Position numbers and translations under genes: made by a program. This document shows positions 1-5,540 of a DNA stretch of 13,605 nt, piece by piece. The notes beneath the pieces were generated by a model that worked only from the letters and a program-made list of their open reading frames with translations, was not told the DNA's origin and searched no databases. How positions within the stretch are numbered: the stretch's first letter is position 1; each line of letters opens with the position of its first letter. This stretch comes from an uncultured Fretibacterium sp. (GTDB lineage Bacteria; Synergistota; Synergistia; Synergistales; Aminobacteriaceae): the NCBI GenBank assembly GCA_905373185.1, contig CAJPSE010000020.1, forward strand, positions 1-13,605. Reading direction: 5' to 3'.

Positions 1-180
1 TTCCTCGCTGGCTCTCTGCTTATCTGCGGCTGTAAGCCGCAGATGCTGTGGTGGTCGCTTACGTCGACACGCGGCATAGTTGCCGCGTGTCGACGTAGAG
101 GGTTTATAGCCTCGGCTGTAAACCAAGACCTTGATACGCTTGATCTCTTTTTGTGACAATGCCACTCGCTCCTGCTCCAT
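1..180 (-). CDS. Transposase-like protein, N-terminal fragment (runs off left edge)
   Basis: An open frame of 60 codons runs on the minus strand from ATG at 180 to the window edge without a stop. Its first 19 residues (MEQERVALSQKEIKRIKVL) resemble the N-terminus of ISNCY/IS1202-type transposases, which begin with a short 'SQKEIxRxxVL' helix ahead of a helix-turn-helix. After residue 19 the expected HTH sequence is not seen. It is replaced by a basic, low-conservation stretch (residues 20-60) made from three strong hairpins. An alternative start is GTG at codon 6, which has AGGAG just upstream. The 5' flank contains an 8-G run (211-218). The frame may be a real transposase interrupted by palindromic DNA, a decayed insertion sequence, or a chance frame. 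The family match comes from recall of a short motif, so it is tentative. Confidence 0.4.
   Translation of the reverse strand, partial: MEQERVALSQKEIKRIKVLVYSRGYKPSTSTRGNYAACRRKRPPQHLRLTAADKQRASEE
22..44. repeat. Perfect hairpin 1 (10-bp arms, 3-nt loop)
   Basis: Arms 22-31 and 35-44 are perfect inverted repeats (ATCTGCGGCT / AGCCGCAGAT) around GTA. It is the first of three consecutive hairpins. The 9-mer CGGCTGTAA in this hairpin (27-35) recurs in the third (113-121), suggesting the hairpins are related. Confidence 0.8.
60..97. repeat. Perfect hairpin 2 (17-bp arms, 4-nt loop)
   Basis: Arms 60-76 and 81-97 are perfectly complementary around TAGT. It is the strongest inverted repeat in the window. 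It lies inside the transposase-like frame and keeps that frame open. No T-run follows on either strand, so it is not an intrinsic terminator. Confidence 0.85.
101..124. repeat. Hairpin 3 (10 of 11 pairs)
   Basis: GGTTTATAGCC (101-111) faces GGCTGTAAACC (114-124). One position is mismatched as DNA but would be a G-U pair in the plus-strand transcript. It begins exactly where similarity of the minus-strand frame to transposase N-termini ends. Confidence 0.7.
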
Positions 181-312
181 GCCGATATTATCCAAAAAGA
201 CCTATCGTGCGGGGGGGGAGGGATGGACCGAAGGTTTAGCGAAGCTACAGTTTTCTCTGACTACTTATAGGGTGACTTTATCACTGAACAACGACAAGCA
301 ACGCCAATTCTC

Positions 313-342
313 TTGACACTGACTGCGAAATACAGTTATAAT
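313..342 (+). promoter_or_regulatory. Consensus sigma-70 promoter for tRNA-Ser
   Basis: TTGACA (313-318) and TATAAT (337-342) both match the consensus exactly, separated by 18 bp. The expected transcription start near 349 lies about 12 bp before the mature tRNA 5' end. This is typical of a strong stable-RNA promoter. Confidence 0.9.
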
Positions 343-360
343 AAAAAAGTTGGAATTAGC

Positions 361-450
361 GGAGAAGTGGCCGAGTGGTCGAAGGCGGTTGACTCGAAAT
401 CAACTGAGCGGCTTGCCGTTCCGTGAGTTCGAATCTCACCTTCTCCGCCA
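361..450 (+). tRNA. tRNA-Ser (anticodon CGA)
   Basis: A complete class II tRNA reading UCG codons. The acceptor stem GGAGAAG (361-367) pairs with CTTCTCC (440-446), followed by discriminator G447 and an encoded CCA (448-450). The anticodon stem GTTGA/TCAAC (388-392/400-404) encloses loop CTCGAAA, placing anticodon CGA at 395-397. The long variable arm contains its own CGGC-TT-GCCG stem, as expected for serine. The T arm is GTGAG-TTCGAAT-CTCAC (423-439). It is a single-gene transcription unit with its own promoter and terminator. The flanking DNA is AT-rich and contains mobile-element remnants, which is common at tRNA loci. Confidence 0.98.
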
Positions 451-492
451 TTTTTATTTCTAAGAAAACGCCAAAGAAATCTGACAACGTCT

Positions 493-519
493 AAAACCCC
501 GCTCTCAAGCGGGGTTTTT
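493..519 (+). terminator. Intrinsic terminator after tRNA-Ser
   Basis: A perfect 11-bp stem AAAACCCCGCT (493-503) / AGCGGGGTTTT (508-518) around CTCA, ending in a run of five T (515-519). It lies 43 bp past the tRNA and closes this one-gene unit. Because the stem carries A residues opposite the T-run, it could also work on the opposite strand. Confidence 0.93.
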
Positions 520-940
520 CCTTTCTCTCGTCTGGCGATATCCATCAGGCGGCCGAGTCGAGGAGAGATGATACAAGTTTTGATGATTTTGCTCGGGGCA
601 CTTCACATTGGCACTTCAAATTATTTATATTATTAAGGAAGCGCTGATTAAAGCAAAAACGCACATTTCATCAGGTGCAAATATGCGAAGCATCTATAAG
701 CAAAAATCTCCAGCGCTTCCCTGAAAATTAACATGGGAGCTTTGATGAAGAAACTGATGAAGCCCCTAAGCTCGAAAACGCAAATCAAAGATTTGCTACT
801 TATAAGCGACCCACTCAACTCGTTACACTCGTTGGTTGTCTGTTTAAAGCCCCTACACCACTATCCTGAGACCGATCGGCCCGCAAACAAAACGAGGGCT
901 CCACTTTTGGGGCAGGCAGCAGCCCCGGCATTTTCACCCA
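520..940. other. AT-rich non-coding stretch with mobile-element remnant
   Basis: No convincing gene is seen in these roughly 420 bases. The stretch holds the 84-bp inverted-repeat element described separately and a perfect 7-bp hairpin at 780-796 (GCAAATC-AAA-GATTTGC). It also holds a GGGGC/GCCCC stem at 909-926 just beyond the 3' end of the CobB-like gene. That stem lacks an adjacent T-run on the minus strand; the nearest T-rich stretch (complement of 888-895) lies further on, so it is only a weak terminator candidate. A possible small reading frame starting at 745 (MKKLMKP...) has a GGGAG motif upstream, but its 3' half is antisense to the CobB-like gene. It is not called. Confidence 0.6.
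637..720. mobile_element. MITE-like 84-bp element with nested inverted repeats
   Basis: The outer ends are perfect 10-bp inverted repeats, GGAAGCGCTG (637-646) and CAGCGCTTCC (711-720). An inner hairpin pairs CGCACATTT (660-668) with AAATATGCG (679-687), 8 of 9 positions. A 9-bp direct repeat AAGCAAAAA occurs at 651-659 and 698-706. No protein is encoded. The terminal palindromes resemble insertion-sequence ends, so this may be a miniature non-autonomous element or the fused ends of a deleted IS. No clear target duplication flanks it: TTAA precedes the left end but does not immediately follow the right end. A structured RNA is the alternative. Confidence 0.5.
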
Positions 941-2320
941 TCAGCGTTTTTTCTGCGACAGCCAGCGGTAAAGGACGCCCAGGTTACTCCAGAGGTCCGG
1001 CCTGAGCCCCGTGACGAAGCAGCGACCTTGACTCCACCCGGAGACTCCCGTCTCGGCCTCGGAGTTCATGTTGCGATAGGCAAAACAGTACTGCTTCGGA
1101 TTGCCGGGGTTGGCCAAGGCAAACCCTCCGGCCTCGTACCCGCGCAGTTTTTCGTCCTTTTGGGTAAAAGGGGTGTCCTTCGTCCCACGGATCTCGATCC
1201 TGCGTATGCCGGGCCTCATATCCTCGGACACATGATGGGCGTGAAAGGGAAACAGCCCCAGCCCCTCCAGCGTGCTCTGCACCGACGTCCGGTAGCTCTG
1301 CCCGAAGAGGACAGCGGAGGATCCCACCGCGAGGATCAGCTTGTTGTCCCGCACGCTCTTTAGGATCCCCTGCCGGAAACCTGGGCTCGAAAGGATGCGG
1401 CCGGCGGCGACATCGGTCATGGTATGCGGGAAATAGAGGACATCCGCGGATTCCGGGAAGGGGTCCTGCTCGGGATTGCAGGGGTGAACCGTACAGCCTA
1501 AAGCACGGAAGGCTTCGAGGCTCTCGTCCCCCTCGAGCGATATATCCCCGTTGATCACGGCGATGTCGAGATGGCAGGCATAATACCCCAGACGTTCCAC
1601 AGGTGTCCAGGTCTCGTTTAGACGGGCCATGGCCTCGATGATCTGCCACTCCACCTGTCTGGCCGCATTTCCGAGCTGAAGGGCCGCGCTCTTCAGCTGA
1701 AACAGCTTCATCGACGCACTGCGCGGGGACATCTCCGGCATCGTGGGCATGTCGCGCTCCGCGCTCTTTGGGATGTAGCCCAGGCTGAGTATCGGAGAGC
1801 GCCGGTTGTACTCCTGCTCCAGAAGCTGAAACTCCCTGGGGCTCTTTATTGAGGAAAAAAGCAGACCCTGCACGCCCCTCTTACCGACCTCGGAGATCGA
1901 AGAAATTATGGACAGAGCCTGGCCCGTGGTGACGGCTACGGAGGCCGAGGCATGAAGGACCGGGAGGATCCCGCAGTTCAGGACCTTCGCAAGCTCCAGT
2001 GGCTCCGGATAGACTTGGAACAACTTGTCGCCGATCCTCTTTCCCAAGGGGACGCAGACGATGCTGATGGCGTCGGGCGTGCTTCTGCGCTGGAAAAGAG
2101 CCTTCAGGTTCTTCCCGCTTCCGGCCGTGTAGGCATCGATGCACGTGACGGTGTCTCCGGACAGCAGTTCCATCAGGCGCAGGTCCTCCTCCCTCCGGGA
2201 GCTCATAAAGACGTTCAGGCGCATGCCACAGCTTTTCATGGCCTGGACCAGTAGGACCGAGGGCGGTACGGCCCGCTGTTCCTCGATATCGTCGGCAATG
2301 ATCAGGCGGGGCAGATTCAT
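941..2320 (-). CDS. CbiA/CobB-fold protein lacking P-loop and glutaminase residues
   Basis: A 459-residue protein with the two-domain plan of cobyrinate a,c-diamide synthases (CbiA/CobB). An N-terminal MinD-like ATPase half (about 1-235) precedes a class I glutamine-amidotransferase-like half (about 250-455). Recognisable landmarks are a CIDAYTAGSGKNL segment (60-72), matching the family's 'DPxYH...G...NLD' region, and the GAT strand LILAVGSSAVLFG (328-340). Both active sites look lost. No Walker A motif is present near residues 8-20, the nucleophile elbow that should read CGG is GSS (333-335), and the 'RGHEFHY' region reads LRGYEAGGF (392-400). ATP- and glutamine-dependent amidation is therefore unlikely. 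The start is fixed by GGAGGTGA (2327-2334), 6 bp upstream. The ATG overlaps the stop of the cyclodeaminase gene by 4 bp, so the two are translationally coupled. The true role is unknown; a structural or ligand-binding partner is an inference. Confidence 0.8.
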   Translation of the reverse strand: MNLPRLIIADDIEEQRAVPPSVLLVQAMKSCGMRLNVFMSSRREEDLRLMELLSGDTVTCIDAYTAGSGKNLKALFQRRSTPDAISIVCVPLGKRIGDKLFQVYPEPLELAKVLNCGILPVLHASASVAVTTGQALSIISSISEVGKRGVQGLLFSSIKSPREFQLLEQEYNRRSPILSLGYIPKSAERDMPTMPEMSPRSASMKLFQLKSAALQLGNAARQVEWQIIEAMARLNETWTPVERLGYYACHLDIAVINGDISLEGDESLEAFRALGCTVHPCNPEQDPFPESADVLYFPHTMTDVAAGRILSSPGFRQGILKSVRDNKLILAVGSSAVLFGQSYRTSVQSTLEGLGLFPFHAHHVSEDMRPGIRRIEIRGTKDTPFTQKDEKLRGYEAGGFALANPGNPKQYCFAYRNMNSEAETGVSGWSQGRCFVTGLRPDLWSNLGVLYRWLSQKKR

Positions 2321-3483
2321 GAGCGGTCACCTCCATGCCCCTGCATGGCCGTCCGACGGCCGATGCCGCTGGACGGAACGGAAACCGGAGGGGCCGCGAG
2401 GTTCCCGAGGTTGTTCTTCAGGTGCACCAGAAAATCCTGGACGTTGGTCACGATGGGGGTGACGGACAGCGTCCCCCTGTCCCGCAGTTTGTTTACGGCG
2501 AACTCGGAAATGTCGATGGAATAGATGTAAACGGGACGCACCCGCCCATCCCGGACTGTATAGGACGGAGTCATGTTGCCCGAGGCAATGGTGTGGAGCT
2601 GCGTGGCGAGGGCAATCACGGTCGTGGCCTTACGGAGCTGGCTCCTCATCGCGTCCTGGGCCTCATACACGTTCCCGAGGACATCGGGGAGGGGCCCGTC
2701 GTCACGAATGGATCCCGCGAGGACGATGGGAATGCCCTTTCCCTGCGCGGCACGAAGGATCCCGTCCTTCAGCCCCGCCTCCTGAATAAGGGCCTCGACG
2801 GATCCACAGAGGCGGGCCCTGTTGATAAGGTCCAGGTGATGGTAGTGCCCGTTGTGCCGCGCCTCCTGGGTGTAGATGTCCTGCCCCAGGGCCGTTCCGA
2901 ACATCGCCCCTTCGAGGTCGTGAGTCCCGAGGGCATTCCCGGCCAGGAGCGCGTGGACGTATCCCGCATCGATGAGGGAGGTCATGGCATTTCGGGAATC
3001 GTAGTCGAAGGAGACCGCGGGGCCAAGGACCCAGACGACGAATCCATGTTCCCGCTCGTGCCGGAGCAGCTCATAAAGGGCGTCGTAGTCCCGGGAATAA
3101 GCGGTCTCCCTCGATCGGCCGGAGCGGAAGGCAAACGCGTCGCCCCCCTCCGCTTCCTCCCGAAACGCCTCGGTATGCATGTAGATCCCCTCGCTGCCGT
3201 CCTCCGTGCGTCCCACGATCACCGGTTCCCCAGCCCTCAGGCGGCGGAACTCCACGATGTCGATCCGGTCCTCCCTCGGAACGGCAACGCAGTCCATGCG
3301 GCTCTCCCCGGGCAGCAGCCAACGCTCCCCCACCTTGAAGTATTCGGGGAAGATGGACATGGCATGAAACCCCTCCGGGGCGATCCCGTCCCTGGGGGCG
3401 GGGACGGTTCGAGCGGGCGAGGCCTGCCGGAATTTCGGTGCGTCAAAATCGGGAGCCTGATATTCAGGAAGCTGAAAGGACAT
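2317..3483 (-). CDS. Archaeal-type ornithine cyclodeaminase (TIGR00300 / LOR-SDH-domain family)
   Basis: A 388-residue protein of the TIGR00300 family, whose archaeal and cyanobacterial (ArgZ/AgrE C-terminal) members convert L-ornithine to L-proline and ammonia with bound NAD. Family hallmarks are visible: EGFHAMSIFP (37-46), RMDCVAVP (62-69), GPAVSFD (154-160), LLAGNALGTHDLEGAMFGTALG (179-200), NGHYHHLDLINR (211-222) and LAGSIRDDGPLPDV (255-268). The first 35 residues are a proline-rich linker. The roughly 100-residue N-terminal LOR/SDH region that usually precedes the EGFY-like motif appears to be missing. The start has GAGGTG 7 bp upstream. It is the first gene of a two-gene operon and is divergent from the ribokinase gene. 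It is unrelated to the mu-crystallin-type ornithine cyclodeaminase. The family is clear; the exact substrate is inferred. Confidence 0.85.
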   Translation of the reverse strand: MSFQLPEYQAPDFDAPKFRQASPARTVPAPRDGIAPEGFHAMSIFPEYFKVGERWLLPGESRMDCVAVPREDRIDIVEFRRLRAGEPVIVGRTEDGSEGIYMHTEAFREEAEGGDAFAFRSGRSRETAYSRDYDALYELLRHEREHGFVVWVLGPAVSFDYDSRNAMTSLIDAGYVHALLAGNALGTHDLEGAMFGTALGQDIYTQEARHNGHYHHLDLINRARLCGSVEALIQEAGLKDGILRAAQGKGIPIVLAGSIRDDGPLPDVLGNVYEAQDAMRSQLRKATTVIALATQLHTIASGNMTPSYTVRDGRVRPVYIYSIDISEFAVNKLRDRGTLSVTPIVTNVQDFLVHLKNNLGNLAAPPVSVPSSGIGRRTAMQGHGGDRS

Positions 3484-3638
3484 TCAATTTCACCTCACGA
3501 AGGATTCCTCTTTGGGGCGGCAACGCAGGGAAGCCTGATTTTTACCTCCAGGGCAAAGGCGCACCGAGCGCCCACCCCCTGCATCCGCCGAGATTTCAAG
3601 AAGAACAACCAATCCCGACAGGACGGGCTTCCCGAGGA

Positions 3639-3650
3639 TATGGTATCATA
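3639..3650. promoter_or_regulatory. Candidate overlapping divergent -10 elements / palindrome
   Basis: The 205-bp divergent gap contains TATGGTATCATA (3639-3650). It reads TATCAT (3644-3649) on the plus strand towards the kinase gene and TATGAT (3650-3645) on the minus strand towards the cyclodeaminase gene. The ends TATG/CATA are symmetric. No good -35 box is visible for either direction, so this is a candidate only. An RpiR operator here would be logical but cannot be shown. Confidence 0.3.
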
Positions 3651-3688
3651 ACAAGATTAAAAACACCAAGCTGAAAGGGGCTTTTCGT

Positions 3689-4663
3689 GTGGCCGCCATC
3701 GCAGTCGTCGGCTCTTTGAACATGGATTTGGTCATCCGGGCACCGCGCCAGCCTCATCTGGGGGAGACCCTCCTGGGAGGCGCGTTCGGTATGACCGGGG
3801 GCGGAAAGGGGGCCAATCAGGCGCTGGCCTGCGCACGCCTCCGGGCTGAGGCGCACATGATCGGCTGCGTCGGCAGCGACGACTTCGGGAAGAAGCTGCG
3901 GACGACGCTGACGGAGAACAAGGTCGGCTGCGAGCATCTGGAGGAGCGTTCCGAGGCGGGGACGGGCGTTGCCGTCGTCACCGTCCTGGACGGGGGGGCA
4001 AACGCCATCGTCCTCTCCCAGGGTGCCAATGCCTTTCTCGACGAGGCGGTTTTAGACCGGGCCAAGGACCTGTTCAAGGCGGTCGATTCTGCGCTGTTCC
4101 AGTTGGAAATTCCCCCGGAGACCGTGGCCTACGGGCTGCGGATGGCCCGGCGCATGGGATGCAGGACCCTTCTGTCCGCCGAGCCGCCCTTCCCCCTGCC
4201 ACCGGAGGTCTGGCACATGGTGGACTGCCTGATCCTGAATCAGGCGGCCCTCGACTTCTATTCGTCCAATTCGGCGGCCAACGTCCCCAATCGTTCGGGC
4301 GGCGGCCCCATTGCGGAGGACCGGATCGCCGAGTTAGCCCAGCAGCTCGTTGCACGGGGCGTCAAGACCGTCGTGGTGACGCGGAGCGCCCAGGGAGGGC
4401 TGGTGTGCTCGAGGGGCGGAAAGACCTTTGCGTTCAAGTCCTTTACGGTCAAGGCCGTGGACTCCACCGGGGCCCGGGACGCCTTCTGCGCAGCTCTGAG
4501 CGTTGGGATGGCGGAGGGAATGCCGCTGGAGCGTGCCGTCCGTTTCTCCGCCGGGGCCGGAGCCCTGGCCTGTACACGCTTCGGAGCACAGCCCTCCATG
4601 CCCTGGCGGCACGAGGTCGAGGCCATGCTCGAGACCGAGAAAGGGGAGGAAACAGGGCGATGA
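3689..4663 (+). CDS. Ribokinase-family (PfkB) carbohydrate kinase with altered motifs
   Basis: A 324-residue PfkB-fold kinase, expected to phosphorylate a sugar or nucleoside using ATP. Ribokinase-like landmarks are GSLNMDLV (8-15), the substrate motif GGGKGANQA (37-45), QGANAFL (111-117) and the C-terminal GAQPSMP (299-305). Several key positions differ from the family. The anion-hole motif GAGD reads GARD (261-264; catalytic Asp264 kept). The NxxE motif reads NQAA (184-187). The usual 'NPAP' reads SAEP (163-166), and the 'ITLGxxG' strand reads VTRSAQGG (230-237). A Ser/Asn/Gly-rich loop follows (191-206). It starts at GTG (3689), with AAAGGGG 8 bp upstream. Its stop overlaps the start of the RpiR gene by 4 bp. 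It is probably a ribokinase paralogue with changed substrate or reduced activity. Confidence 0.8.
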   Translation: MAAIAVVGSLNMDLVIRAPRQPHLGETLLGGAFGMTGGGKGANQALACARLRAEAHMIGCVGSDDFGKKLRTTLTENKVGCEHLEERSEAGTGVAVVTVLDGGANAIVLSQGANAFLDEAVLDRAKDLFKAVDSALFQLEIPPETVAYGLRMARRMGCRTLLSAEPPFPLPPEVWHMVDCLILNQAALDFYSSNSAANVPNRSGGGPIAEDRIAELAQQLVARGVKTVVVTRSAQGGLVCSRGGKTFAFKSFTVKAVDSTGARDAFCAALSVGMAEGMPLERAVRFSAGAGALACTRFGAQPSMPWRHEVEAMLETEKGEETGR

Positions 4664-5520
4664 ACATTCAGGACCTGGAAAAACGGATTCGGGACAGGAT
4701 GGACACGTTTCCCACGAAGACCCGGCGCGTCGCAGAATATCTTCTGGGCAACTCCTCGGAGGTAGCTTTCCATTCCATCGGCGAGGTCGCCGAAAGGCTT
4801 TCGGTATCCAAGGCACAGCTGGTGCGGGTCGCGCGCATGTTCGGGTTCGAGGGATACGCCGACCTGAAGGACGTCCTCAAGGAAGCCCTGCTCGCACAGG
4901 TCGCCCCCTCCTCCATCGCCGGGGAGGTCCAGGACACCCACATTCCTCAGGACCTCTGCCGTCTGGAGCAGGCCAACCTGGAGGAGACCCGCAACGGCCT
5001 CTCCTCCAGGTCCATCGTCGCCTTCTGTGAGGCGGCAAAAAAGGCTGACGCTATTTACTGCATGGGTTGGGGGATTTCGGCCCTGGTCTCGGAGTGGTTC
5101 TACACCCGCTTCACGGAACTGGGGCTCAAGACGGTCCTCATGCGCCGAGGATCCGTCTCGCTCATCGAACAGTCCCGGGCCGTCGGGGAGCACGACATGC
5201 TGATCGTCTGCGAGCTTCCCAGCTACGTCATTGAGGTCACGGAGGCCGTCGAGGCCACCGCCCGGCGGGGCACCCGCATCGTCACCCTGACGGACAGCCC
5301 TGCCGCCCCCATATGCGGGCATTCGCATCTCTCCTTCTACGCCGGGGACCGTTCCCCAACCTTCGGCAGCAGCCTGATCGGCCCCATGTTCGTCGTCCAC
5401 GTCCTGACCTCCGTGCTCTCCTACAACATGGGAGCGCAGGGACAGGCGGCTCTGGCCGCCCAGAAGGAGGGCCTGAGCGACCAGAGGGTCTACTATCCGG
5501 CCTACGGCCTAAGGTACTGA
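4660..5520 (+). CDS. RpiR/MurR-family transcriptional regulator (HTH + SIS)
   Basis: A 286-residue regulator. Residues 1-78 form the RpiR-type DNA-binding domain with its HTH around 38-62 (HSIGEVAERLSVSKAQLVRVARMFGF). Residues about 118-250 form a SIS (sugar isomerase) domain that normally senses a phosphosugar: the first glycine-containing loop is MGWGISALVSEW (135-146), followed by LIVCELPS (181-188) and RIVTLTDSPAAP (206-217). The frame is open upstream through the kinase gene. The ATG at 4660 is chosen because GGGGAGG lies about 10 bp upstream and residue 1 aligns with usual family starts. The ATGA overlap with the kinase gene suggests that it controls this small operon in response to the kinase product or substrate. 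The ligand is not predictable. It converges on citG, with only 20 bp between the stops and no terminator seen. Confidence 0.92.
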   Translation: MNIQDLEKRIRDRMDTFPTKTRRVAEYLLGNSSEVAFHSIGEVAERLSVSKAQLVRVARMFGFEGYADLKDVLKEALLAQVAPSSIAGEVQDTHIPQDLCRLEQANLEETRNGLSSRSIVAFCEAAKKADAIYCMGWGISALVSEWFYTRFTELGLKTVLMRRGSVSLIEQSRAVGEHDMLIVCELPSYVIEVTEAVEATARRGTRIVTLTDSPAAPICGHSHLSFYAGDRSPTFGSSLIGPMFVVHVLTSVLSYNMGAQGQAALAAQKEGLSDQRVYYPAYGLRY

Positions 5521-5540
5521 CCGACAAAAACGGGCGTCCC

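Noticed and set aside
1..124. CRISPR array or retron RNA from the hairpin series
   Set aside because: The hairpins differ in length and sequence with no regular repeat-spacer pattern, and no Cas or reverse transcriptase gene is visible.
131..316. A 61-residue plus-strand frame left of the tRNA
   Set aside because: No ribosome binding site, no recognisable motif, and it runs through the 8-G tract and antisense to the transposase-like start.
336..545. A 69-residue minus-strand frame across the tRNA (contains EIRTHGTASRSVDFESTAF)
   Set aside because: It is the antisense of the tRNA-Ser gene and its terminator. This peptide pattern is a well-known false protein derived from serine tRNA genes.
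909..926. GGGGC/GCCCC stem as terminator for the CobB-like gene
   Set aside because: The stem is only 5 bp with an 8-nt loop and has no adjacent U-run on the minus strand, so it is not listed as a terminator.
745..1005. Small plus-strand frame beginning MKKLMKPLSS with GGGAG upstream
   Set aside because: Its 3' part is antisense to the end of the CobB-like gene, the residues after about 50 are low-complexity read-through, and no family is recognised. It is kept only as a remark in the non-coding entry.
2238..2320. P-loop ATPase call for the CobB-like protein from the GSGK string at residues 67-70
   Set aside because: The string sits in the segment matching the 'DPxYH...G...NLD' region of CbiA, not after the first strand, so it is not a functional Walker A motif.
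2335..3651. A 438-residue plus-strand frame opposite the ornithine cyclodeaminase
   Set aside because: It mirrors a GC-rich, motif-bearing gene on the other strand; the residue content (Gly/Pro/Arg/Val) and absence of a domain identify it as a codon-bias shadow.
4159..4659. N-terminal extension of the RpiR regulator into the kinase gene
   Set aside because: It is out-of-frame kinase sequence; the regulator's own ribosome binding site and HTH domain define the start at 4660.
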